This document shows positions 45,480 through 56,155 of a DNA stretch of 64,000 nt, piece after piece. Origin of the DNA: Struthio camelus (lineage: Eukaryota > Chordata > Aves > Struthioniformes > Struthionidae); assembly GCF_040807025.1 (NCBI RefSeq), contig NC_090952.1, forward strand, positions 28,207,068-28,271,067, read 5' to 3'. A program made the translations under genes and the position numbers. Below the pieces are notes generated by a model, which worked only from the letters and a program-made list of their open reading frames with translations, was not told the origin of the DNA and did not search any database. Each line of letters starts with the position of its first letter. Within the stretch, counting starts at the first letter, position 1.

Positions 45480-45665
45480 GAAAAGCTATGATAAATAGCA
45501 TAACAGGAAGAAATTTAGTTGACTACATAAAGTGGCTCCTTTCAAGCCAGAGTGCAGGGACTGTGACCCAGCCATTGATATACAATCCATGACAAATAAA
45601 CAATTATTCAAACATCATAAAAACAGACTATAAAGCTATATAAAGCTCTGCAAACACTGGCAAAG
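45480..45665. promoter_or_regulatory. Candidate enhancer-like block
   Basis: AT-rich with ATGATAAATAGCATAACAGG, CATTGATATACAATCC, ATAAACAATTATTCAAAC and ATAAAAACAG words. Almost no open frame. Motif-based call. Confidence 0.32.
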
Positions 45666-47352
45666 CAGCTATTAAAACTCTGTGTGAGAGAGAAGAGTGT
45701 GAACGTCCGTGTGCTTCTGTCTGAAAAATGTGTCTATGGTAAGGCTGCAACTGCAAGTGTGTGGGATTTGGGCAGTGTAAGAGTGAAGCGGTGCTCAGAG
45801 TCGCTCCTTGGCCTGGGAAACCAGCTGAGTGCCACTGGCAGCACAGAGGTCGGTGATGGCTGTGATAGCTTTGCTTGGAAGACATGGGACAGTCTATGAC
45901 GGGAACCACAGCAGCAACTAACACTCTCTGGAGGGAGGATTGAACCCTGGCAAGAGGAGATGGTCCATCTCTCCGTGTTCCTGCGATATTTCCCAGTCTG
46001 TGCTCCTGCATCTCGAGCTGCTTCCCTCACTCTGACAAATCTCTTCTCCATGCCATTGTCAAAAACAGTTTCCCTACTGTGCATCTCAGCTGCACAACAG
46101 AAACAAATATTCAGACACAGCTGAATCAAGAGGGGCAGTCTTTTGTACATCAGTCTGGAGCTTTCTGCTGACAGAATTAACTGGAGTGCAATTTTATCAG
46201 ATTTTAACAACAGATAGAGTGATCTGGAGTGTCTTCTGCAGAGGGCCTTTGTCGGACCAGCCGGAGAATAAATACCAAAGACAGTGCGGCCTTCCCTTTT
46301 GAGACCTATTGTTATGGATCCTGTTCTCTCCTGCTTGGCTATGAAGGGAGAAACTGCACACTTCTCCCTAGTTGTTTGTTTTGCCCTTGGATCTGAAGCG
46401 AAGCACTGGGAGAGGTCCCAAGGTGTATGAGCTCAATTCCGACCTGGGAGTAGCTTAACCAGTCCGTCTCGTGTGTTGTCCAGCTCTCCCTCGATTTGAC
46501 AGTGCTGTCAATATATTTTTGGTTAGCTGCTGCTTTTCTGTTGTTGGGGGGGAGGGGTTTGGTGATTTATTAGTTCTTTGTGCCATTGAAAGCCCAACGT
46601 GACAGAAGGTGTGGGAATGAAACTGAGCTTTGTATGGACTTTCATGTCATGGCTTAATCTGCTCATAGGCTGCTAACAGCACTAAGCTACTCCGTAAATG
46701 GCAGAGGAGCAGCAATAAGACTACATTACTGGCTGAGGAAGAGCTTTCGTCTCCGCATGTTTTCAGTGGATTGCAAGAACAGGAGAGCTGCCATGTAGCT
46801 CCAACCAAAGATCCGTCCAACTCCGTATCTCCTCTGCAGCAACAGACACTAACAGGTGCTACGGGAGCTGCATAAGAGGCAGAGCATGCACAGTGATCTG
46901 CCTCCTGTTCATGCCCTTCCAGGTTCTGGTAGTCACCAAATCGAGGGACTTCCTGAGCCAGAGGTTTTATCACGATCATTCTTTGTAGGAGTCCTTCATA
47001 CACCTTTCCCCCTGAACCTGACTGTTGGCTCTGTTATCTGGGCTATTGTTCTGTTGTCCGCAGCATCCTGTGGCACTGAGTCCCACTGTGTATCCTTTGA
47101 TTTGTTTTAAATCTCCTGCTGGATAATTTTATTGGATGTACTGAGGGTTTTATGTTTTGAGAAAATGTGAATAATTGTTTCTTACTCACCTCATCTGAAT
47201 TGTTCATGATGTTATTGAACTGTCTCACTTCTTCCTCTTTCCTCTGTAGCCACTTTGTTCCTCCCGGAATAGAACCGTTCCATTCTTGTCATTCTTCTTT
47301 CCTTTCATTATTTCCAAAACTTGTACAAGTTTTCTTCACAAATCCCCTAGCA
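45666..47352. other. Unassigned non-coding sequence
   Basis: The 158-codon minus frame 45734-46210 and others have no domain. Around 47185-47250 there are opposed splice-like words: GATGAG followed by GTGAGT on the minus strand and a TTCCTCTTTCCTCTGTAG acceptor-like tract on the plus strand. Neither has a matching partner. Confidence 0.45.
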
Positions 47353-47401
47353 CTTGAACCTATTCCCCCCCTCTCCTCTTGAACCTATTCCCCCCTCTCC
47401 T
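47353..47401. repeat. Two-copy tandem duplication, 24-25 bp
   Basis: CTTGAACCTATTCCCCC(C)CTCTCCT occurs twice head to tail (47353-47377 and 47378-47401), differing by one C. This is a recent local slippage or duplication. Confidence 0.95.
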
Positions 47402-49579
47402 GTGCTCCTGCTGCCCCATACTGTTCTGAGCTAGACTTTTCCTGTAAGTCTTGTCCACATCCAGAAACCTTCCCCTTTCCTGGAGGGAACCTTGTTGCCC
47501 TTCTGTTTTCTGCTAATGTAAGCCTGGAAGGTTCCCTAGTGATACAAGTAGTTTTTTCTTTTATTTTTCAGGTGATAGAAATCTCTGTGGCAGGGAAACT
47601 CTTTGCTAATAAACCTCTACTTTTTTCCAATGACAGTGACAACAAACACAACACAAACTCCTCTCCTGCATCAGGGGCCATGGGGGATATTGTGTCTGTG
47701 ACTGTCTTTCTGTTTCTCTCAAAATACTCTGCCTCATTATTGAAGTCGACAGCCTGGGAACGTCTTTGGGATTGATCAGCGATGCGCTTTTCAGGCCGCT
47801 GACACAGGATGCAGGTCCAGCTCCCATCCCCAGGGTCACTGCGACTTTCCTGTCTCCGTGGCAACTCAAAATGTTTGATACCTGTTTGCAGGAGATGTAT
47901 GGAGCAAAGCTGAGAGCAGGAAAGCAGCAACAAACATGCAAAGCTGGCAAAGAGCAAAACGTCAGTACGGCTCTCTGCCTCATCTCAGGGAAAAAAAGGA
48001 GAACAGGAACAAAAGGAGTTGAGGGAGGGAGAGAATCGGGAGGACTTACTGCATCTTCACACAGCTTGAACGTAAGCACCAGCTTTTGGCAGTGTCAGAA
48101 CTGAGTCTCTGAAACACAGCTGAAAACAAAGGATGGGAGGAAGAGGAACTGGTGTCTCGATAAACACGAGGTTGAAAGGGTGGTAGGTCAAGGGATTTGG
48201 GCTCCAAGAACTTTCTCAAACCGTAAATTTTCAATAGCAGTGCTGAAGCCAGGAAACCTGAACTGGCTTTTGGAGATGTATTATTTCAGGAGCAGACAAG
48301 GTCAGTTCTCAGCCTCCTCCCTAAGTTCCCACCTTGTCTTTGTTACAGCTGTGATCTGTGCTTGCACACTGTGAGTGTGCACTTGTGCCTGCGGGTGCCC
48401 AGGCCTTTGGGGACCCCCTCGGCGGGAAGCACGCGGGGCTGGGGCTGTGCCACCAGCTGTGTAGTGCAACCTCTGCTCGGCCAGGCGCAAGGCCGCTTTA
48501 CAGCAGTCCTGCTGTGGCCTGTAGCCCACTGTGCAGCGCTCAGCATGGGCTGGAGCAGGACTAAATTGGCCCTTTAGAGCAGACATCTCATCGGGGCTTG
48601 TCTGCTCCCCTTTCAGTTGAAGAAGCTTTGAAAATTGAAAACATCTGTTACTGTTGTGATGCTCTATATTGCATTCCTTCAAGTGGCACCCACATGCCCT
48701 GGGCAAGAGCAGGGAAAATGTTCCTCGTTGCCTAAACCCCCTCAGCTATGAGGAAAAGCCTCCTTGTTAGCTGTAGAGCAGCTCCCCAAGAAGAGCAGTC
48801 CAGGGGGGTGTCTGATCACAGATGAATGGCACCCCCACAACCACGCTGGGTGACCCAGGCTGGAACAAGGGAATGGTGCACTTGAAAAAACAGACTCTTC
48901 TCCAATATTTAAACCAAAGGAAGTGGCTGTGATCATCCAGTGTGCCAAATAAGCCCTTCAGCCTTGCTTGAGTCATTTGAACTAGGATGTGTTGTCAGTG
49001 GAAGATGTTGGCCAGGCTGAGGGGACATCAGCAGAGATGCGTTGGGGCCCTGCTGTAGCAAGGCCATCGCTAACCCCATCCTTGTGCCTTCCCTTTGACT
49101 CAAGCCTGTTAGCCCGGGAGGCGGCTGCTGCTGTGCAAGAAAAAACATCCCTGTTATCAGGGACTGAGAGCTGTAAGTGCAAATACATGGGTGCTACCTC
49201 GCTCCCACGGTTCTGCAAGGAAATGTGCCATTATTGGCATCCGCTCTAGAGAAGCAGCTCGCCTGGGAGTGTCAGGGCCCAGACTGCCTGCTTCCTCACT
49301 GCGACCAGGCACGGCTCCCCTAACGGCCCACTGATGTTGCTCAGAAAAAAGGGTAACGAGGTTAGAGAGAATAAAGTGGTTTTTGTATCGTTTTCTCTCT
49401 TCCCCCATTATGCAGCACTAAATAGCGGTAATGATGCAAGACACCAAGCTTGCACCCTGTCAAGCGATCAGGAGTCAGGGCCATCACCTGATTATTTGAT
49501 GTCATCTGGTTGCTCAAGAGCGTAGCATTGGGGGAAGCACAGCTCCTGCCCCTCTCGCTCCTGCCATTGCCAGCCAAGG
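47402..49579. other. Unassigned non-coding sequence
   Basis: Frames such as 47606-48079 (157 codons, minus), 47568-47957 (minus) and 48302-48706 (minus) overlap each other or opposing frames and show no domain. No repeat was recognised. Confidence 0.5.
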
Positions 49580-49770
49580 GAAGGTCCAGCCTCAGCAGTA
49601 GCTACATTGATTACCTTCTTTAAAAGCTGTTAGCAATTTCTCTGTGGGTTATCACAGCGGAAGGTAGTATCCACCCCGTTGTAGCGAGGCAGACAGCAGC
49701 GCGGTTCCCTTGCGGAGCAGCAAACAATTAAACCACTCGTCAGTGAACAAACGGCGCTAGCACAGCTTAC
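49580..49770. promoter_or_regulatory. Candidate enhancer-like block
   Basis: ACATTGATTACC, TTAGCAATTTC, GGGTTATCACAGCGG and AACAATTAAACCACTCG (SOX-like, homeodomain and RUNX-like AACCAC) within 160 bases. Motif-based call. Confidence 0.3.
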
Positions 49771-50479
49771 CGGAGCGACGGCGCTCTGCTGGGTGACTGG
49801 CAGCTGGCCTTTTCCTCCGTCTGGGGCACGCTCCCGTTCCAGGGATTTGGCCTGTAGAGGTGGGCTGGGCTGGGAAAGGCTCAGTTTTGCTCTTTAATTG
49901 CACTGTGCATGAAGCCTCTCCCGGTTGCTTTGCTCAGAAGTGGTTCGAGCCGTACCCTGTGACCTCTCTGTGGCTGGGTGCCCCCCTCTCCTCTAAGTTA
50001 TTAAACTATCAGAGGCAGCATTTGAGCTACAGGGAGCGGCGTGAGAACAGCGGCCGCTCCGGGGGTGTGCGGGTGTTTGCGTCGAAGAGGGGACGGGAGA
50101 GGTGGTTTTCCTTGCTGCCTGGGAGCGCGAGCCGCAGCGAGGTGCAGTCCAGCAGCGACAGCCTTTGCTGGGAACCAGGCTGAATTTATCTCCAGCTTGC
50201 TGACTCTCTCCGTGACCTGGGGAGGGAAGCTGCTCTCATTCATCAGCTTCCTTTGCCGTAGCAATGGGCCTGATACTAGCAGCTCCTGAAAGGTGCTGTG
50301 CGGGTCAACCACGTACTGTTTGTGGGCTAAGCTTTGGTTAAACGCAGAGCGGATTGGGGTGAAAACCCCATGGCAGAAGTTGCCTTTCTATTTCCTGCAG
50401 TTTGTTTCCCTGGGTTTTGTGTCCCTTTTGCATTTGCTTTATGCGACTTCTCGACAGCAAGTTCTCTGGCAGGAATGTT
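49771..50479. other. Unassigned non-coding sequence
   Basis: A moderately CpG-rich patch lies at about 50035-50160. Frames 49860-50183 (plus) and 50001-50312 (minus) overlap without domains. Confidence 0.45.
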
Positions 50480-50720
50480 CATGGAAACAGCTCATGTAAA
50501 ATGTAATCTGGCCCAAGAACTAGTTATTGAAATTATTTGATGAATAATTTAGAATAACAATTAAAGTCAAAAAAAATCATAAATAGCTCATGAGCAATTC
50601 ATGAACCGGAAGAGAGGCTGAAGTTTGTCTGATAAGTGATTTGCTGCCAATTAGTCTTGCAGCCCTAGTGCTGAGCTGCGCTATTTAGGAAGGACAGCTG
50701 TTACCATACCCGCACAGCTC
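50480..50720. promoter_or_regulatory. Candidate conserved enhancer-like block
   Basis: Very AT-rich but complex: TAGTTATTGAAATTATTTGATGAATAATTTAG-type sequence, GAATAACAATTAAAG, GATAAGTGATTTGC and GCCAATTAGTC words. No coding frame. It is among the denser clusters of TAAT/ATTA cores in the window. Confidence 0.4.
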
Positions 50721-52469
50721 TGGATGCTGCTCAGATGCGCCTCTGATGACACCAGTCTCAAGGACATGGAGAAGTGGGCACAGAGTACTCATGATGCAGA
50801 GGACCTCCCTGAGTGAGGAGAGCTGGAAATCTGCCTTTGGTTGTCTTGAAACTGTTTGTGAGTTTGTCAAGTACAGCGTCAGGCTGGCAAAACAGCGCCA
50901 GGGTGAGGTTAGTGAGGTTGCTCGCAGTAAGGTCCTCTTTTACCCAGCTTTCAGAGGTGAAGGCACTTGACCCAGCCCTGGTGGATCTTGTTTAAGCCCC
51001 TCTACATTTGATGAATGTGTCCCCCAGAGCCTGGAGAGGTCCTGTGACCACTGAGCTTTCTTGAGGGCTTTCTTGTTGGAGGGGGGGTCTTGGCCCTCCC
51101 AGTGCTCATCTTCCTTGCAGGAGCTATGTGAGCACAGGCTATGGAGGCCATGTCTGTCCTTCCAGCTGGCCTGTCCGTCCCCAGCCCCCCCCTCTCCAGA
51201 GGCGGTGGGCAAAGGGAAGAGTCCCCTGGGCCACAATAGCACTGTTAGAAGTGTCAGGGAGCACCGAGGCTCCCGGCTCTGCCTCCTGTTCTTCCCAAGG
51301 AACCTCTCCAGGAGACACTGCTGAGTCTATGCTGTCTTCCCACCTACCTGTGGTGTGGCGTCTCCCTGCTTGGGTGCAGGCTGACCTGCCCCAAGAGGTG
51401 CTGTCTCGTCGTGCGTCTTGGCTTGCTAGCTGGTATAGACCAAACTTGCTCTTGAGGATGGCCACTTGGTGCTGGCTCCACAAAGAGTGCCAAAACGCCA
51501 CCACGATCTGATGATGCCAAAGAGCTCAGGGACACTGGCAGTGAGGTGCTACCAGCAAGCGCGTTTCCCGTCTTGCCTGCTCTCCCGGTGCCCCTGTCTC
51601 CTCAGGAGCCCCTGGACAGCAAACAGCAACAACAACAACAGAATTAAGTTTTATTTGAACTGGAATGAACTGTTTCCTGGCTGCTGAAATGACCCATTCT
51701 CTCTCTTCTCTCCCCCCTCCAACCACATTCTTTTCAGATCAAACAAAATGCTTTGCTCAAAATGAAACAAAATGTTTCGATTCCCATTTGGGTCATTTTT
51801 ACCAAAAGAAATGAAGGACTAGAGCGAGCAATCTGATTAAAAGAGTCAGCGTTCTCACTCTGTACTTTTTCCAGGGAGTTTGTGTCTCCCTTATGGGTGA
51901 TTCCCTTCGCTGCCCGCGGGGCTGAGCCGGGAGCGGGTCTGCGGAGCAGCGGGGCGTGCAGGACGGTGCGAACGCGGCCCCAGCCCGCCCCGCCGCAAGC
52001 CTCTCGCCGGCCCTGCTGGCCATGCCTGCCTCTCCCCGGGCTTTTGCAGCAGAACTGCGCAATGTATCGTTTCCAGAGGAACCCGGGCAAAGATCCCACC
52101 AACGGGGGTATCTTAGCTCCTGCTGAAGGGAACTGATGGGAGTTGTTGGAGCAAATTCTCTGGGATTTCTGCTTTTTCCGCAGGCTGTTCCTGAATGCCT
52201 GGCAGATCCAGCTTGGCTGTACAGAGAAGTGTTTCCCCAAACCTCTTCCAGGCTGCTTGGTCCGACTTCAGTAAAGAGGGAGGATAAGCAGCCTCCTGCA
52301 CCTTGTTCCTAGGCTCTCTGCGAGTTCATAACTTTGTCAGTTTGGCAGATAATCGTGTCTGTGCTTGGGAGCTGGAGAGAACAGTCCACCCTGGAGGAGT
52401 GTGCACAGGGGGTGTAAATCACGGAGGAGTGTGCACGTGTTATTTTTAGTGGGCTGCCTCTGCTGGGGC
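50721..52469. other. Unassigned non-coding sequence
   Basis: Frames on both strands at 50940-51535 (up to 127 codons) and 51734-52240 (168 codons, minus) lack domains. A CAA trinucleotide run lies at 51624-51641. A CpG-rich patch spans 51905-52020. Confidence 0.5.
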
Positions 52470-53185
52470 GGGGGGAGATGGGGAGCGGGCTGCGGGGCTG
52501 CAGCGTGCCCGGCTCGCAGCGCGGGGAAGGGGAGCGCTGCCCCGTGCCGCCGCTCGGGCTCGCCGCAGCCTCTCGGGCCGGTGCAGCTCGGCCGCGGCGG
52601 CCAGGAGCGCCGCCGTGAGCAGCTCGGCTCCCAGCCGCTGCCGCTCGGAGGGATGCTCGGGCAGTTGGCGGCCAGAAACCCCCTGGCCTGGCGCAGGCTG
52701 TGGCGAAGACCCAGCAATGTGCAGCTTTAACTGCTTTTGCAAACGCTGCCGGTTTGGTAGAGGACTCCAGTCTCGGGGGAGCTGTGCAGTTAGATGCCTT
52801 TTTAAGTTGGATGTGTCCCCCACGCTAGAGGCGGAGGCCTGCACAAGCAGATCTCTGCCAGAGGTCCTTGTCCCAGCCAGGGCGCGTTCCCGAGCCGGGA
52901 GCGCAGGAGGTGCCCCGATGCCTGGGGCGCGACCGCATCCCCGAGCATCACGAGGCTCCGCAGCGGGCGGCGAGGCAGCGCGACCCGCCGTGGCTCCCGC
53001 CGGCGGGGACGCCCCTCTGCCCCGCGGGGAGCCCGCGGCAGCCCCGAGGCTGCGCTGCGGGGCGCTCGGCGCTCCAGCGCGGGTGGCGACGTTCCCCCCC
53101 TTGTCCTCGGTGCCCTCGCGGCCCGAACGGGCGAGGGGGTCTGTTCCCTGGGCTGAGAGGACCCGTCACAGCAGGAAGGAGGGCG
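52470..53185. promoter_or_regulatory. CpG island cluster
   Basis: Two dense GC/CpG blocks (52485-52650 and 52875-53155) are separated by AT-leaning sequence. The plus frame 52615-53235 (206 codons) and minus frame 52948-53289 run through them without domains. Together with the next island it is the most promoter-like part of the window. Confidence 0.55.
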
Positions 53186-53205
53186 GAGGCAGGAGGAGAG
53201 ACTGT

Positions 53206-53255
53206 GCTGCTGCGCCTCAGTTTGCCCAGCTGTAAACTGGGGCTAGTAATAGGCC
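53206..53255 (+). mobile_element. MIR SINE relic (core)
   Basis: The words GCCTCAGTTT, CAGCTGTAAACTGGGG and TAGTAATAG match the MIR core (GCCTCAGTTTCCTCATCTGTAAAATGGGGATAATAATAG) in order and spacing, in sense orientation. It lies at the edge of the CpG cluster. Confidence 0.65.
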
Positions 53256-53879
53256 GACGTTCAGAGGAAGTAGTTAATAGGATTAACATTTGGCTGCAGG
53301 CTTCCTGCCTGCAACAGGAACGTTTTTTGGGACTACGTTCATAGCTGACGTTTTAGCAGAAAATTTCCGGAACTATTTAAAATGGAAATAGAAGGCTTGG
53401 TTTCAATTTCCGTGATTTTCTCTGTGGGACGACATCGCACCCGTTGCAAGGTGAACAGAAAGCTTTGATGAGCCTTTTATTTTCTAAGCTATTTCAGGAT
53501 TTCAAACTTTTTTGTCCTGACTTGGGATTAAAGAAAAGCCAAAACAAAACAAAGAAAATTTGAAATGTCAGAATTTCCCAGCGGGGAGAAATTCCATTTC
53601 CTGAGCAGCTCTCCCTGCCAGTGCGCAGAGAGCGCTTGCAAAGCCTTGCGTGTAACAAAGGTGCCGAGCATTGCGAGGCGGAAGATGACCAGTTTGGAAA
53701 TTCCTCCGGAAAAGGACAGATTGTTTTCCCTGGGTCATTTCCCCTGTTTATGGCACCACATATTGCACCGCGGAGGAATTTTAGAATTCAGATGGTGACA
53801 ATCAAGAGAAACGGCCCCAAACTGTCCTATTTGCATATGTATTTCCTTCCAGCACGTGAGCACATCGTTCCAAGTCATT
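53256..53879. other. AT-leaning spacer between CpG islands
   Basis: Contains several TTTCCA/GGAAAT words and GAAAATTTCC-type repeats of composition, but no gene and no recognised repeat. Plus frames 53565-53899 have no domain. Confidence 0.45.
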
Positions 53880-54200
53880 TTACTGAGCGCGAAGGGTGAT
53901 TGTGCTCTGGGCTAACGGCCCCGGCGCGCCCGGTGACTGCACCCCGACACCGCCAGCGGCAGCCCTGGCAGATCGGTTTGCCCACTCACCTTCCTCTACC
54001 TCGTCGCCGGCTGCCAGCCTAGCTCGCGTTTGCCTCTTGCGCCGTCCCCGCCGCGGTGCATCGCCTGGCGTGGACGGCAGCGCTCGACCCCGGCGGCGCG
54101 GTCTCGGCGGGTGCTGCTCCCCAGCGAGGCCCCGTGGCGGCTGCTGGCCCTCGCTGGCGGCGGCGCGCGGGCGCGCGGGTGGGAAATCTCTCCTCCTGCC
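53880..54200 (-). promoter_or_regulatory. CpG island with a minus-strand splice donor
   Basis: Dense CpG from about 53920 to 54190. On the minus strand the sequence GAGGAAG followed by GTGAGT (exon end at 53990, intron GT at 53989-53988) is a near-perfect splice donor. The island lies upstream in that direction. This is how a first exon looks, coding or not. The minus frame 53880-54266 stays open through the donor but is Arg/Ala-rich with no domain. No downstream acceptor was identified. Confidence 0.45.
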
Positions 54201-54269
54201 GGCATGGCCACCTGCTCCACCAGCAGTGACAGGAGTCCAGTCAGCAGATGACACATTTACAGGCATTTC

Positions 54270-54420
54270 CAGGGTGAGGGTTTATGTAGATTTATGTTAA
54301 AATATTCCTGCGTCTTCTCTCCACATTTATTTTTATTGATTTGCAAATGCAAACCTTTGTTCTGCATGCAGTCCATAAGCTTGACAGTTTGTCAGTAACT
54401 TCAGACTGAACATTTTAATA
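54270..54420. promoter_or_regulatory. Candidate enhancer-like block, POU/SOX cluster
   Basis: ATTTGCAAAT (54339-54348, palindromic octamer-like), then ATGCAAA and a CCTTTGTTCT SOX word within 25 bases, followed by TGCATGCA. Close POU plus SOX sites are the hallmark of many neural and pluripotency enhancers. The block sits directly beside the CpG island. Confidence 0.42.
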
Positions 54421-54430
54421 TCTTCTTTCT

Positions 54431-54480
54431 CCCTTTCCCCCCGTTCCCCCCCCCCCCATGCTCTCCCTACCCTTCCCCCC
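54431..54480 (-). other. G-quadruplex-forming tract
   Basis: On the plus strand C runs of 3, 6, 12, 3, 3 and 6 occur in 50 bases. The minus strand therefore has at least four closely spaced G runs, a strong G-quadruplex motif. The same plus-strand pyrimidine tract ends in CCCCCCAG and would pass as a splice acceptor. Confidence 0.8.
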
Positions 54481-54724
54481 AGCACCGCAGGCTGGCGCTG
54501 GGAAATGCTAGACGATCTCCAGGCTCCAGTCCTGCATCCCGATTCCTTCTTCCCAGCCCGCATCCTTCGCTCCCGTTTCTCCTCCCGACGGCCTTTCGGG
54601 CTGCTGCAGGTTTTGAAGTTCTCAGCTCCCATGATGATTTGATTCATGCAAGATGCTAAGGGAGAAGAGAAAGGGGAGAGAGAGCAAAAATGTAACCCCC
54701 CCTTTCCTTGCTGCCTCCTTGATG
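54481..54724. other. Unassigned segment with a minus acceptor-like tract
   Basis: On the minus strand a pyrimidine tract (about 54658-54692) ends in TTAG next to an open frame (54333-54752). The frame has no domain. It may be part of a non-coding transcript or chance. Confidence 0.35.
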
Positions 54725-54960
54725 TCGGCTCAACCGGGTTTCTGCCTGTCACTTTAAATGGATGTATTTAAAGCAAATGCAGAATTTGCCATTCAAAGCA
54801 AGGCTTGTAATAAAGATGACATTTACATTTCCAATATATATTTATATATATTTTAGGTTTTGTCTAGGGGGACTTGGGGAAAGTAACGGGAAATGCCAAG
54901 TGTTGACATGTCCGTGATAGAAAATAACTCCGTCCTTTTAATGTGAAGTGCGTGGTATTT
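54725..54960. promoter_or_regulatory. Candidate conserved enhancer-like block
   Basis: CACTTTAAATGGATGTATTTAAAGC, CATTCAAAGC, TAATAAAGATGACATTTACATTTCC and TATATATTTATATATA sequences. The last is a small TA-rich low-complexity patch at 54834-54855. No coding frame. Confidence 0.33.
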
Positions 54961-55729
54961 TCCAAAGTGACATTTAACTGCAGGGAACCTGCAGGCAGAG
55001 CTCTTGCTCGAGGTGGCATGGTGATGGGTCCGCAGCCCTGCTTTACGCTTGGTGGAGGGCTCCTCACCGCGGGGCTCCCCATGCGTTGCGGCAAAGTAAC
55101 CAGGCGCGTTCATCTGTCGTGCTGTAAAGGAGGGACTTATGAGGAAAGGTTTAAAGAGCTAAATGTGCCTGGCTTGGCCAAGAGACAGCCATGGGGGAAG
55201 AGGAGATGAAGAATGGTCTATGTGGCATGGAGGGATACAAGCTGCAGGGAGCGAGGGAGTTGTTTTGTAAGACTGGGGATGAAATCCGAGAAGGGGAAAA
55301 ATAGGCTGGTTAGTGAAAAAGCAGCTCTCCAGTGTGGAGATGCTCCTCTTGCAGTGAGGCCTGCAAACCCCACTGCTCAGCTCCTTCCCATGTAGGGCTG
55401 AAGGGCCTGGCCCCGGGAAAGGCGACCTCCTGCCGTGGTCTGTCCTCCACTCGGGCCAGCCCTGTCCCCTTCCAGTGGGCCAGAGGGGGGCAAATTGACA
55501 GGGCCACAGGGGACCTCCTGTCCAATGCCCCATCCCTCAGGGGCCACAGGACCTCCCCAGTCCCAGCCGGCTGCAGGATGGCACCTGCCCTAAACATGCT
55601 ATGGACAGGCTGGAAACCCGGCGCTGCACATCCCGTCCCGCCGTGTTCGAGGCAGAGCTGTTCATGCAGTGGCTTCAACCGGCCTGCATCCCTCCCTGGC
55701 ACATAGGCGTGCAGGCGCTCACTGGCCTC
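54961..55729. other. Unassigned GC-leaning sequence
   Basis: Frames on both strands at 55159-55706 (124-130 codons) overlap and lack domains. No repeat was recognised. Confidence 0.5.
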
Positions 55730-56155
55730 GGGAATTAAGTTTATAGTTACTCAGTCTATTCGCTATGACTATGGCTCCCCAGTTCCCCAGTCATCAAAGC
55801 CCCTCAGCCAGTCGGCAGCCTGGATGCATCCATTTAATGGACTGCTATGAGACATATCCTTAGCTCACTACTTCATTATTTATAGGACAAGGCCTTTCGC
55901 ATGGGGGCTAGCAGCCCGGAGCCAGGGCTCTGGCTTCCCAAACACATATTTGTTTGTTGGCTGAGCTACCGGGGACGGCAGGCCCAGGAACACCAGCACA
56001 ATAAAGCCCCCCAAAGCCCTGGATTACAAAGTCATTAGACATTATTGCGTTTAGAATTTTAAAATAAAAGGATTTATATCCTGGATGAGGAATTCCCATC
56101 TTTTTTTTTTTTTTTTGCCTGATTGCTATAGTATTCTTTTCCATAGTCAGGTCAT
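55730..56155. promoter_or_regulatory. Candidate conserved enhancer-like block
   Basis: GGAATTAAGTTTATAG, CCATTTAATGGACTGC, TTCATTATTTATAGG, AAAGTCATTAGACATTATTGCG and GGATTTATATCC words. A 16-17 base T run lies at 56100-56117. Repeat-free apart from the T run. Confidence 0.35.

Noticed and set aside
52615..53235. 206-codon plus-strand frame
   Set aside because: Arg/Ala/Pro-rich translation of CpG-island DNA, with opposing frames open across the same bases.
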